Assembly: GCA_003993805.1 (NCBI GenBank)
Contig: RSEF01000003.1
Coordinates: forward strand, 83,737,835-83,801,834
Direction: 5' to 3'
Origin: Himantopus leucocephalus
Lineage: Eukaryota; Chordata; Aves; Charadriiformes; Recurvirostridae
Length of the DNA: 64,000 nt
Under the pieces are notes generated by a model. It had not been told where the DNA came from and searched no databases. It was given only the letters and a program-made list of their open reading frames with translations. The first letter of the stretch is position 1. Every line of letters begins with the position of its first letter. The position numbers and the translations under genes were made by a program. Positions 36,300 to 48,894 of this stretch are shown one piece after another.

Positions 36300-38440
36300 T
36301 AAAAAAAAAATCAGCTTTTTCTTGATTTTACAGAGGCCTTGAAGTTATAAGTTATATAAGAACAATCATCCTGTTTCTGATGAACAAGGGATAAAATAAT
36401 AATATTAATACATTTTCTTGAAATCTTTACAGTTTTATAAATTGCCCATGGAGGTTTATGAACCAAGGTCACTCTGTCTTTTTTCATTCTTTTAATTATT
36501 TAGTTCCAGCCCGATACACTAGCCTTACTAATTGGACACAGAGAAATCCCTTATCAGTGAAGTTAGAAAAGGACCTATGAAAAGGGTGCGGGAGACTGCT
36601 GTAAATCAAAGAAGAGGAACTGAACAGAAGGAAAGCCAATCAACTGTACCCCTCCGAGCTGTGAGTTTATAGGAAAAGCAGAGCCTCGTTGGATAGAGGA
36701 ATAAGTGGCCAGCAGGTAGTTACACATGTCATTGACCTCTCCCTGATAGGTACTGCTGTGAGGGGAGCCAAATGCAGACTCACACCTGCCCTTAGTTTCT
36801 TGGGGAAGGGAAGATTTTAAGCTCTAACTTGGGCTTTGGTGTGGGTAGGTATCGTATATAGTGTTATTCATGTCCATTACCATATACCCCAAAAGCTTGT
36901 ACACACTCTCTCAAACCCCAGTGAGGGAATTAATTGTCCTGTCTGTAGTTTAGCATTTTCAGGCACATTTGACAGGTGCGATGCACACAGTGAAGTCTGA
37001 AGCTCTGTCAATCTCTATTTAGTAGCATAAGAAATGTGCGTATCTGTACTAACCCTGACTTTGATTTCTCACCCTTCTCCTTTCCCAGCACTCTTGCACA
37101 TTCTCCAAGGTTGTCAGTGAGCCTTCTCTAAATTATGGCTTGTCATTCGAACAACAGCTTCCTTCCATCTCATATCTTCCATTTTGACCTTGGATAGTCA
37201 TGTTAAGCAGTTTACCTTCTCCTCTCCTTGCCTCTTCCATTTCCTGTGTCTTAATGAGTCTCTACAGTTTATATACTAGGATCTATTTATTTTCCTTCTC
37301 CCCCAAGATGTTTTTCCCAGTGCTCAAATTCCAGCCATCCACAGAGATATCCAGAACTGTCTCTGATTTTCCCAAGCTGTATTTAATCTGCTGTCTTAAG
37401 GTGGTTGCACCTAAAAAAATCACATGACCAGCAACCCAATATTGTCCTTGAAGTATAAAGAGCTTATACACATTTCAGAAATACTGGACGCTTTATTCAC
37501 CAGAAGATATTACCAAAGCAAAGAAATCCCATAATAACATCAACCAGAATTCAAAAATTATACAAGAAAGAATAATTCAGACTTCCAGAGAAAACACAAG
37601 GATGCTGTAGGAGAAAAGACAAGAAGACATTATATTGCAGTCCTCCTTCTAACATAACTCTTATTTCATATGTATGAAAGTTATTTGGTTTCGTTTGTTT
37701 GCAAGATGTGAAACTGAAAATTCTGATCATTTTAACTGCTAAAATTTCCATGGCTTTGTGCCCAAAAGGCGTGACATTGTCTTAGTGTATTGGCAAAGTG
37801 CTGGAAGGCAGATCATATTCCATTCACCTGCAATTGCTTTTACGCTTTCATTTAGCTAACTTTCTTCCTGTGTCACACTATTGTGTGATTTCATAGCATA
37901 CACTGTGATTTACATCCAATTATCCCTAGATTCTCCCACAGCCAATGTTTTGAAGAAAAAAAAAATGAAATTCTGCGCACTTGGAACTATGAGGAAGACG
38001 ACATGTATATTGTCCATTTAGGCACACAGCTGTCCATAGCTATTAGAGTCTCTGTACAGGTATGAAAGAGTTAACATTATTGCTCTTTGCAAGACCTCCA
38101 AGTCCAGAAACCACTTTGTTTGCAATCCTTCTCATCATAGTAACATATATTTGAAAAATGCGCAGTAGAAAGTACTGAGCTCCATGCTGGATACTGGTAC
38201 CCAGTTGGCTACGCTGTTTAAACGTGTTCCCCGACACAGTGTTGGCTCAAGTCAGCAAGCACTGTACACACAGCTAATGGCACAAATCTTGTGTTGGAGA
38301 CCACATCCAACAGACAGTTTTTGTGCAGCTATTTGTTTTGGAGAGTATGAGAGTTTAAAGGTGTGCACGTGGCAATGTGACTGCTCTGTGCAACTGGCCT
38401 CAGTGTTAGAGAACAGTTCCAGCACATTTAGCATCCATCT
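36300..38440. other. Non-coding stretch, nothing recognised
   Basis: Unique sequence with short unrecognised frames on both strands. A run of A lies at about 36301-36310. No transposon signature. Confidence 0.5.
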
Positions 38441-38446
38441 TCTTTA

Positions 38447-38511
38447 CCAGTTGGACTCGATGATCTTAAAGGTCTTTTCCAACCTGAACGATTCTATGAT
38501 TCTGTGATTCT
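38447..38511 (+). mobile_element. Short CR1 LINE 3' tail
   Basis: Reads 'ttggactcgatgatcttaaa', 'ggtcttttccaacctgaacg', then ATTCTATGATTCTGTGATTC, which is the extreme CR1 3' end with its 8-bp tail repeat in plus orientation. The rest of the element is missing, as is usual for strongly 5'-truncated copies. Confidence 0.95.
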
Positions 38512-38895
38512 TATCGTAGTAGCAAATGCCGACGAGATCAGAGCTGGCTCTATTCACCTTATTCATGACTTGGTGGGTTTCTAAATTTTAAAAATTCAAA
38601 ATCCTGCCACTCCATAAATTAAATACTACCATAGTTAATTTACAGCAACATTTGAAAACATGAGACTAGGTCAGTATTAGGAAAGAAAAATCAGAAAACT
38701 TTCTGATTGTGTTTCCTAGAAGCATAGTGCTATTTCACTTTTTTTCTAATGTTCAATGCTTTCTTTTAAGAAGCAGGTAATAAATTGAATATTTTTCTGC
38801 AAAACTTTTCCAGAAGGATATTATTCCCTGTGTGTTTCATTCACACTGCTTCCCAGACCTGTCAATATCTCTCATTTTGTTTTGTTTTCCTTCAG

Positions 38896-39262
38896 CAAAG
38901 AGGAATCAAACAACATTAGACAAAATATTTTAAGGTGGTCAGCTCCTGGACAAAACAATCAACAAACCACAAACCACATTTTAGAGAAAGCATTATCATC
39001 TCCCTCTCTTAGCTCTTGTCTCCATTATAAGGAGCCTCTTGATGAATTGGAAATTCCTCCTAGTACAGATGCATCTCTTACCAGCAAAAATGATATTTTG
39101 CCAATGCATTTTATGTTGATTATGTGCATTAAGGTTGAAGTTGGGAATGTAGTTGCTTATGTTTCTGGTCTTGTCAGTATAAAAATGCCACTAAACATCA
39201 TATCCGCTAGCTGGCATAGCCATAATGACAAAAATGCTAACAAAACAAAGCCATGGTTTTAG
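38896..39262 (+). CDS. Possible coding exon, unidentified
   Basis: A long pyrimidine tract ending TTTTGTTTTCCTTCAG at 38895 is a good splice-acceptor match. From it, one frame runs open for 121 codons to a stop at about 39260. The first 70 codons are protein-like, with ESNNIRQNILRWSAPGQNN near the start and EPLDELEIPPSTDASL further on. After about 39110 the frame looks less protein-like, and AAG|GTTGAA near 39133 is a weak donor. I do not recognise the family. It may be an internal or last exon, a pseudogene, or chance. Confidence 0.25.
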
Positions 39263-39269
39263 CCTTCAC

Positions 39270-42110
39270 TATAGTGATAATAAAATGGCTCCTTTTTCAG
39301 CTGCCGACAGAGTCCTGAGAGATTTGAAGTTTGTGTCCAACATGTCCATGGCAAATAGGTATCACAAGAAAGATTAATCTCATCAAATGCAGATGTTTAC
39401 AGTGAGGTCCTTCCCATGCCTCAGCTACTCACTGCAAGCTCTTTTTATCATGTAAAGGGCACGTTTACAGGTTAAGACTAACAACAGTCTTACACCTAAG
39501 ACTAGTAAAGCCTTACACTTTAAAACTAATAAAAATGACGAGTAAAGTATGTACCAGATGGAGAGTGTCAGCCTCAGATTAGTCACCCACATTGTACATG
39601 CCTAAAGGTAACAGAATGGAGTTCTACCCTATGTGGCTTAGATTTCAATTTAAGTTTTATTCCATTGATAACAACATTTTTTTCCAGAAAATTCTGTCTC
39701 CATTTAGCAGATATTCTAACTGTTATCTGTATAATTCACTGGTTTTCCCATTTCCTTACGATCTCCTTGAATAAAAACCTTTTTAAAGCTGAAATGTAAG
39801 ATTTTATGTCTCATCCGTCCTCTATTCATCCAGTTTTGGCTAGTGTTAAAGGTTTGGTGAAACCATAAAAATGAAAGGAAAAAACATCATATATTAGCAG
39901 ACAAAATTTGAAATGGCTGTTAAACTGTTTTTGATGGGAATTAGTGAAGAGTGGACCTTAAAAAACTTACTCTAACTAAAACAAAAAGATAACATGGGTG
40001 TTTATCTGAATGCTTCCACTTCTTTTTCTTCCAGGAATCAGGTTTAGACCCCCCTTGATCTCTCTTAACGCTGTTTGGCCTGAACTTCAGAGTGTTAAAA
40101 ACTGCCTCTTTTATGGTATTTCAGTGCTTCTAATCCCTGCAAAGAGGGGGAAAATAGTTAGCAGGTTTATTTTTAGTTTTGGGCAAAGGTTCAGAACACT
40201 TTTCCCATTCTCTCTTAAAAACAGAAATTCAAACTCAATAGCAGAACAGTGACAATATCTTCCAGGCTGAGCCTCTCAGTTCCCAAGAGGAGACAATATC
40301 CCCCCTCTATTACAGTAGCCAGGAAGAATGAACAGAGGTTCCAGTAATAAATATAGACACAGAGACGTCTGGTTTCTTTTCTGCCTCAGAAGCTATCAAG
40401 AAAATTTAATCAGGCTTTTCTTTTCCAGTCAATCCTCAGATTATTTTAATACTTTCACATTCTGTATTGAAATTCTGTCATCCTCGTCAGAGTTTTTGCC
40501 TGATGGCTGCATGCAGTCATTGCTAAACAATTTGTTAAAGTGTTATATTTTTAGAGAGGTCTGTTCGCTTACCACCTAATGGCAATGCCATTTTGCAGGG
40601 GTCATAAGGAAAGAACGTATTCATGATGAGAAAAAAATCAAATGAATGGTAAGACATAATCATGTTCCTATCTTATCCCCTCTGCCTCCCCGTCCTCTTC
40701 TAGGCAGAGAAAAAATAGCACACACCAACCAGACTTTTACTGTATGTAGAGCTAGCCTGGTGTTTTCTTCCCTACACTAAATTATGTAGTGCTTCTGCAG
40801 AAAGTGCATACAAGAGCTGAATGTAAATCAGAAAAAGATACAACGCTTGCGGAACTAAAAGGCAGCCACTCCTCTCTAAAACTACATTGGTATACGACAT
40901 GCCAGTGTGCCCACCTTATAAGATCATGGGACTACTGTAGTACCTCAGGTATCTGTTCACGATAACAATGAATTTAAAGTGGATCCTGACCTTCATATGA
41001 AATAACTAACATGGACCTGAGTGAATGTGGCAAAACAGGGGGACTTTTTACTGCTAGAGAGATAAAGATGCTTTCTATATTAAAATTAATGATACATCAT
41101 AAAAATCAACTATAGGGTTTTCTGTGCAGCTGTTAAACACAGAGAAACATAACAATCTGTATGTTCTGCTCTAGCCTGGGAGGGGGTGTGTGTTGGGGGG
41201 GAGAGAGAGAGAAATCTCCTTTATTTCTGAATTGGAATATAAATAGCATCAGCAAAAGACATACTACATAAAGTTTTGACAGACTTGACCGATCCTTCAT
41301 TTTAGCTCTTACCTTCTATCTATCTCATGAACCTCTTTCCATTGCACCCTTGTTTATCATGTGCTTGTTAAAACCAAAACAAAAATCAGTTTTTGAACTA
41401 ATTGCCAGTTTTTAAATACTGCAATGGCTTTTACTGCCAGTCTTTACTATCCCTTAAATGGCACACAATATTTGCATTACAGTCTTTTACACAAAGTAAA
41501 ACAAAGTACAAACGAAGACTCAGAAAATCCTTTAGACATCTCTGTACCATCATCACAAGCCTATTACAGCTATTTTTAAAATCATGCTAAAATAGCCAGT
41601 ATATGTGTAATTTACTTCTTAACTCTTCCATGACCTTTTGAATCTACGGATGTTTACGGGCCCTGGAAAAAACAGCTTAAAATTAAATTGTGTTTAGCTG
41701 ATTGATCTTTTTACGTTACACACTTACTAGAATGGGGTTCCCATTGGGGCGTAGGTGGAGAGGAGTGTAACAAAAGTGTAAATCACAGTCTTGGGTAATA
41801 TTTCTAATGCTGTTCTACACCTCTGGCAAGTAAAGTCTAACACAAACTCACACAAGTGCCACATGGGCAGTCTAATGGGTCAGTCACTGGTCTTTCAAAA
41901 AAATTCATGAGTATTAATGATTTGACTACCTTCTGCTGCTTTGACTAAATGGCTATTGTAAAAAAAGCACTCAGGCTCCTTTCTCACATTACTCATAGAC
42001 AAAAACTGTTTCTTCCAGTTCACGGGAGAGTTGTGAAATGGATTGAGCACCTTGCTATGACTTTTTTGTGAAAACTAACCCCTTCTGCTTGTTCTGAGCC
42101 ATTTCTTTTT
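39270..42110. other. Non-coding stretch, nothing recognised
   Basis: Unique AT-rich sequence. Short GT, G and GA runs at about 41185-41215. The frames of 60-83 codons here show no known domain. Confidence 0.55.
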
Positions 42111-42120
42111 CTATTTGCAG

Positions 42121-42270
42121 GCACGTGGAACTGCCTTTTCAACTCCAGTTTCTAACAGACCTGAGATTTGTAAGAGCAAATTACAGTTAAGCATTCGCAA
42201 TGCAAATCTTGTAACTTTAGAAGACCAAAGAGGCCTCTGTCAGCCCAGTGGCTTTGAGCGTGCCCTGTAA
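42121..42270 (+). CDS. Possible small exon, weak
   Basis: CATTTCTTTTTCTATTTGCAG ending at 42120 is a near-ideal acceptor. The following frame is open for 49 codons to a TAA at 42268. There is also a good donor (TTT|GTAAGA) at 42169/42170, which would make a 49-bp exon. Nothing else supports transcription, and such acceptor-like sites occur by chance every few kilobases. Confidence 0.12.
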   Translation, partial: ARGTAFSTPVSNRPEICKSKLQLSIRNANLVTLEDQRGLCQPSGFERAL

Positions 42271-42274
42271 CATA

Positions 42275-45200
42275 GAAGGTAATGGTTCTGGTGAAGGAAG
42301 GAATATTTGTCTATATTGTGCACTGACGATGAACAACACTTGAAGTGTCATTCTCAGCTCCAGTTTTTTTTAGGAGTTAAAGCAGCATATTCCCACATGC
42401 AAACCCAGACGCATTCCAGTGGGCTTGGGATGCCAGTTCATATTTACAGCCTTCACATTTAGCATCTAAGTTAAGAGGGCCAAGCCTGGATTTATCCTTT
42501 GAACTTCAGTATGCAGCCTGGTGCCTAAATCAGGAGGTTACTGGCCTCAATGAAATTAAGAGAAAAGACAGTCATCTCCAAGGTCAGTCCCACACACGTA
42601 CAATGTTTCTCACCCTCTTTTTGTATTTACAATGTTTTAATTTTTTAGTATCCACCATAACTATGGCCTGCAAAGTTAACAGAATTGCAGATATTTGATA
42701 TAGTAACGTAGATAGCTGAATGTAGTATAAAATGAAAGATTTTAATCCATGCGTTTTGAAGACACGACATTATTTATGAAACTGCCAGTGGATGGAGACA
42801 AATGTTCTCAGGGTTTTTTTTCAGGAAAGCAATTGTTCTCCCAGTCACGCTCACTCCAGGGATGTGTGTGTATGAGATTGATCCAGTGATTTCTGATACA
42901 CCACAGCAGGAGCAGTGATCCATATAACCAATTATTCCTGTACCTTTACTGACATGGTGAATCATGTAAGTTTTTTCTTCAGATGATAATTTCATTGCTG
43001 CTTTAGTTTGTGCATTTATTTCTTTATTGTTTCCCTTAGCTGAACCTTGTGTGGCATGAATTCATTAATGTTAGGTAATGAGGTGGAGATTCAGGCTTAT
43101 AAAGAGGAATTAACACAGACAAAATTGCAACTATATTATAGTACCTCCATCTGTTTTACTCTTACAGAAAATTTACACATTCTCATTTCAATTAAGTGTG
43201 ATGGTCAAAATAATTGTAAAATCTTTCATTCTCTCCCAGACATTACAATAAATAAAGATATCATTATTTCTCTGAGACTCAATAACACTTAGTGTAAAAC
43301 AGGTACTTCTATTCTAAGTTTTATAACCTTGTCTTTATCACCTTTTTTTGATAAATATCACAGTCGAAATAAAATGAAAGGCACAGTTTCCTTTTGTCAG
43401 GATTAAGATAAAATATATTTAGCACACAAATAGCACACTCAGTGTTGTTTTAAGCAGAATGGAAAACATTTTTTTTTTCATTTCTCAGAATCTTCAAGGC
43501 ACTGCAAATTTTTTAGTCAAACTTAGTCTGAAAACTCAAAATTGCATGGATGTTTATGAGTCAAAAATGGAGTTTGGGACCCAACAAGAATTTTCCTTTC
43601 AACTACTTCCAAATTATTCCATTTGAGTTTTGTTGTTTACATTTGCTCCAGTTTGCTCATACTTTGAATGACAAAAAAATTGGGAAGCCAGACACCTTGC
43701 AAAACTGCCTAAAGGAAATGTGTTATTTTGATCTTTTAAATGCTTTTCTGCTGATATAACATTTGGATTTGACAGTTTTCTTCTTTAAAAATATACTTTC
43801 AGCAAATCGTCATCTTCTTTTAAAAAATTTCAGAAAACAGTTCATTGACAGGCCCAATTTGGAACACAGAACTGCACCATCCATCCTCAGTAGTTATTTA
43901 TTTTCCACCTTACTTTTACAAATAAAAACAATGACCTTGCACTGCTTCTAGCTTCATTTTTAATGTGCTACATTTTATGTTCTTTCTTTGCAATTCTCAG
44001 AAGCATTTCCAAACTTTTTGCTTATTTGGTTTTATAGCTTCTTTAGGCAGAACTTTCTCTCTGGTGAAACATGTGTTGCCAGCACACGACCTGATTTCTG
44101 CAGCCACTGGATTAGGCCCATGTATTAGATGTGTATTTCATTTTCTCGGGCTATTCTAGAAGATTTGCAGGACTGCTTTAAAACATGTAAACCACTCCAT
44201 TATGGCAATCTATTCCAGTACCATACAGTCCTTTCATTATACTGGAGATGAAGGGGAAGAAAATATCAGTAACTTAAAGCTAAAATTATTTGGTTTAATC
44301 TTTTAAACAAGACAGTATCTGTAATATCATGTACTTTGGAGTCTACAAAAAAGGAAGAAGGTAACAAACATCCACCAAGTCTTGGTGTTTTAACTGAGAT
44401 ATAACTAGGAGAGAGGAGATCAACATTTTATTTCTGACTCTGTTATCGTGTTCAGATGCTTAAATACAGATGCTGAAATATCAGTGATTCAAACTGAATC
44501 CTGCCCAGTCACGCCCCAAAATATAAGTGGAATCCCTGAGGCACTGCCCCTGAGGAATATATTTTCTCTGCCTCAGAGAGACATCAGGGCATCACTTATT
44601 CACATTAACAGACAATTCTAAGACTTCTAAATGGAAAAGCTGAACCCTGATAACTACAGATGGCCTTGCAATCCTTAATCAGCTATATTTTGGAGATCTG
44701 AATCAAAAATAAGCCTTCATTCTACCTCAGACTAACACAACTTCAAACCTCAGTCCGTTTCTGTAGCTATCAGGAAAAGCTTTTATTAACTATAACGAGA
44801 TTCAGATCAAACATTTGAAGACTTTTGCGAGATATATTTGCTGAATTTGACTGTAGATGAATGGTAGACAGCAATGCTTAATCAGGAAGTATTTCTTACA
44901 CTTGCTCCAGAGTACTTTTCCACAGCACATCCAACCCTTGTGATGACAGATAATCCATAGAACATCCTCACTTTTCCAGATTATTCTGCATTTCTTCACG
45001 AAATATAAAATCAATAATCAATTGATAAGACCAGCAATGAAAAAAATTAACTGACTGCAGCTTGCTGATTCTTGCACTCTCTAGCAGATGATCCCTCTAG
45101 AACTAATGGGAAAATGTTGTTTCTATTGAATAAAAGATGCAATGAGCCTGCATCTTTAGAAGACTTGAACTAGAAATTCAGGGTCTATGTAATAAAAGAC

Positions 45201-46243
45201 CCATCTCCCCTTCTTGAAGACACTGTTTATAAATAAATAAATGAACAAACAACTCTTAATCTTACTTTGAAGACTTTACATCAGGCTCTAGAGAGAAACC
45301 AGGCAGCTTTCCAAAAGAATTTTTATAGTCAGCACACTGAAAGCAGTCTATCAGTAATAAATGGGGAAAAAGCAAATTCAGCTGAATTAAAACTGCCCTA
45401 GAAAAAAGGAAGAGAAGACAACAATGATGATTAAGAAGAAAACTGGGCATATGGTCACCTTATTCTACTGCTGAAAAATGCTAATCAATCACAGGAAATT
45501 AACCCAGTTAAAACAAAAAAGAAATTCCACTGTAAATAAATATGATAAGCTATGTGCACCTGGGCTTCTGGGAGAGAGTCAATATGAATAGTTATTTTTT
45601 TTCCTAGAGGTCTATGCATTGTCACATCAGCACCTTTTCAAATGAAGGCATTGTTGGAGACTACACAAAAGAGGGGAAGAGCAGGGAACAGTCAGTACAA
45701 AAATACTATCATTTTCAAAGTGACTAAGGTTACCAAGAGGCTGGGGAAAAACTGACTTACCTGAGATCAGTGAAAGCTTTAAGAGGCACAAGGAAGGTAT
45801 GGATGCGTCCTGTTAGACGACGCTACTCTGAAGCCCCTGAGGAGCTTTTTTAGAGAGCAATCCCCTTCTGAAATATATACTTTTTCAATAAATCACACTT
45901 CACTTAGATGAAGTTTCTCAAGAATTGTCTTCCTGATGAGAAAAGGTTACAGGCTTCATATCATAAATGGAAGAAACTGCAGAATTTCTACAAGTCCAGA
46001 ATTTTTTTTAAAAGGGACACTGCCTCTGAGTCTTCATTCTCCTGGTTATATACTCTCATTCTTTTCTTCTCAGCCCCAGTGCTGTCACATGCAAACACAC
46101 ACAAATTAAGGCTAGCAGATGAAACAATAAAGGAAATCAAATGCAGAATCTGGTTTCCAGCAGGACAGCTCCTATTGTTATTGAAAACAGGCAGAATTTC
46201 AGCTTGTTTAACTAAAAATAACTCAGAAATGTCCTAAAAAACT
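42275..46243. other. Non-coding stretch, nothing recognised
   Basis: Unique AT-rich sequence. Minus frame 42774-42995 and plus frame 45908-46237 were read and not recognised. A CR1-like phrase near 44190-44230 is too weak to call. Confidence 0.5.
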
Positions 46244-46343
46244 NNNNNNNNNNNNNNNNNNNNNNNNNNNNNNNNNNNNNNNNNNNNNNNNNNNNNNNNN
46301 NNNNNNNNNNNNNNNNNNNNNNNNNNNNNNNNNNNNNNNNNNN
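46244..46343. other. Assembly gap, 100 N
   Basis: Placeholder gap of unknown true size. Neither flank shows a recognised repeat. Confidence 0.98.
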
Positions 46344-46514
46344 ACATGGTCACTGAGCTGCTTCTGTGTTGTTTCTGGTATCATGGCAATGCAAAGAGGA
46401 AAACTATGTTCTGCCCTTTAAATAAAAGAAACAGTAGTAATGCACTGTTATTCAATATTCTCCTGCCTGTGTATTCTTTTCTGATGCTGTTCTTCGTTAA
46501 ACCATCTTTAGACA

Positions 46515-46552
46515 NTCTAAAAAAAAAAAAAAAAAAAAACAAAAAAAAAAAA
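46515..46552. repeat. Ambiguous base and A-rich tract
   Basis: A single N at 46515 is followed by 21 and 12 A separated by one C. Homopolymer-linked assembly uncertainty is the likely cause. The flanks do not obviously repeat each other here. Confidence 0.85.
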
Positions 46553-46559
46553 CCTGTAA

Positions 46560-48830
46560 GGAAGAGTGTCATTTTTTTTCTGAATCCAAAGTTTTCATAA
46601 CTTCATGTTAAGTCTAATCTTACTTAACAGCTCTGTTGATAGTCATTAACATGGCAACAACTCAATAGAATTCACAGCTGATATTATTTTGGAAGGGCTG
46701 GCAAATATCAAATAGGACATAATGTCTACATTTATTTGAGGCACTTTTCCAAGAAAAACAAAGTTCCCACTACTAGAAAAATATAGGTCAATAAAAAAAA
46801 GTAAAATGACTGACCTATCCCTGACAGAGAAAAATAATATTTGCTGATGCCTGCTAGAATAGATATCCATGTTCCACTGAATGCCTACAAAAGCGCAAAG
46901 TGAAAGAATCAGAGAATAGATTCTTGTTTGGTGGGTCCCCAAATGGGGGCAGAGGGAGGATCAAACTGCCTGTGTATCATGCAGTCCCTTCTTTGTTATA
47001 TGCAAATGGGATGTACACTGAAACCAGAAGCTTTTTCAGAAATGCTTAAAGCAATAAAGTTAATGATATAAAATCTCCTTGAAGAGATCACATTCTTACG
47101 GATAAATTAGTTTGTTACAGGGAATAGAAGAGGTCCCCTGGGGTCATTTTTCATGTATTTGCCTCCAAGGGCACAAGGAAAACTTGGGATAACGTGTGAG
47201 GATTTAACTGCCAGACTCACCCTAGATTGTACCAAAGCATGCCCTCTTTTTCTTCAAGTCAGTCTCTAGTACACAATTACAGCACCTTTCTCTAAAACCA
47301 TGAACCTGTGACATTACCAATCTGCCAGGCAAAAACCAAACAAGCAAAAAACCACCCAAACAAGTGTTTCTGCCTCATCCTTTATGATCAAACTAAAATG
47401 GCATCTTGAATCAGCCAGCGACCTGGTTGATTCCTTACCTGATCTTCTATAAGCAATTCCCTTCCCCAGTGCCCACCACAAAGCTGCAGCCACTACCCTT
47501 AGTGCCTTTCACAGGCGGAAGCACAAACAAGCACTTACACATCTGTGTCCTTTCCAGACATCTCTCATGCCAGCCTTTCATTGTGAATCTTACTGCAGTG
47601 ACTACATGTTGCTTAAATCTATGGCAGCTGACAAAGGAGGTAAAAAAACAGGTGCCTACATAGTCCATGGACACACAAGGATGTGTGTCAAAATTTAACC
47701 CTGCTTTCTGGGCCACTGGTATGGAGAACTGGGCAGTCGGTTCTTTTCTCACTTTCAGAGAGGTCCAGCTGCCACACGTAGCACTGTATATAATTTATCC
47801 AAACACTGCTACAGGCAGTGCTTAATACAGAGAGCAGATTCCAGGTCTTGCTTGTTTTAGGTAAGTGCCTTAACCCATATGCTTCCTCTAAATTGAGCCT
47901 TAAACTATTTTCTGCATCATTGCAACAGGCGAGATGGTGAGTACCAACACAATTACTTTCTTCAGGTTTATTCTACTGACAGTTATTTTGAGGTGTGGTT
48001 TTGTGTGTTTAAGGAATGGAATGGAATTAAACCTGGACTGGCATCTCTAGCGGTGGCTTAGCTATCTGTTCATTACAAAAAGAGACACAACAACTCCTTT
48101 ATGCTTTTAAAAGAAAGTAGTGACATTAGCTGTTTTTTTGGAGCATCCTCCCTGCAAGCGTCACCTGAAGATGCTGAAGAATGTCTTGTAGGCAGAGTCT
48201 CCCTGGATGTAAGCGCTAAGGTGGACATGGAATGATTTAGCTCTGTCAAGACAAGGAAGCTTCTGGATATCTTCAGGGGCACATGGCTAGCCCTGCTTTA
48301 AGATAAACCTAGAAAAAGCCTAGATGGCCAGTTAGCACAGAGATATACTTGTATATTCCATTTAAGTTTTTTCCAGATCTTGTCCTCATCATCTACTACA
48401 TTTGTCTTCCAAAGTCTTTAAGGTCATAGGGATTATTTTTCCAGGATGTGATATCATGTGAGAGGTGAGGCAGAGTTCTCAAACCTCCATGCTGTAGACT
48501 GGAGAAGTTCGCAGGACTGGTGAAAGCAATTGCATTATGAGAGATTAGACAAAATGTATATTAACCCAGGTAAATATGCTGTGCTGCTGGTGTGACATCT
48601 ACAGTGTTACTGCACAAGAAATGCCTTGCATATGTGGCAGACTCTGCTTCACTCACTTGAGTAGAGACCTGAGTGCATCCCACAAATCAGAGTTTTAAGA
48701 GGTAAATATCCAGCTTGCTCAGTAATAAGCAAGTGTCCCAATCAATATAAGCTCATGAATCATGTATATATATTACCTTATCCAGGTCTTGTAGGGCATC
48801 AAGAGCCCTAGAATTCTGATATGGGCAATT
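46560..48830. other. Non-coding stretch, nothing recognised
   Basis: Unique sequence. Overlapping frames on opposite strands at 47406-47752 lack any domain. No interspersed repeat identified. Confidence 0.5.
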
Positions 48831-48833
48831 TTC

Positions 48834-48893
48834 AACTAAATCTTTCAAAAAAAAAAAAAAAANAACTAAATCTTTAAAAAAAAAAAAAAAAAA
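48834..48893. repeat. Overlap-type duplication around one N
   Basis: AACTAAATCTTTC followed by A's (48834-48862), a single N at 48863, then AACTAAATCTTT followed by A's again (48864-48893). As at 9396, this looks like two contig ends that share about 29 bases but were joined by an N. The true locus likely has one copy. Confidence 0.85.
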
Positions 48894-48894
48894 G

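Noticed and set aside
42774..42995. 73-codon minus-strand frame with glycine/serine-rich middle
   Set aside because: Looked briefly like a structured protein fragment, but I could not match it to any family and it lacks splice borders.
44160..44250. Phrase resembling CR1 ('ggcaatctattccagtacca')
   Set aside because: The match covers about 25 bases only and the sequence on both sides does not continue CR1.
45908..46237. 109-codon plus-strand frame before the gap
   Set aside because: No recognisable domain, and it ends just before the gap at 46244 by its own stop.
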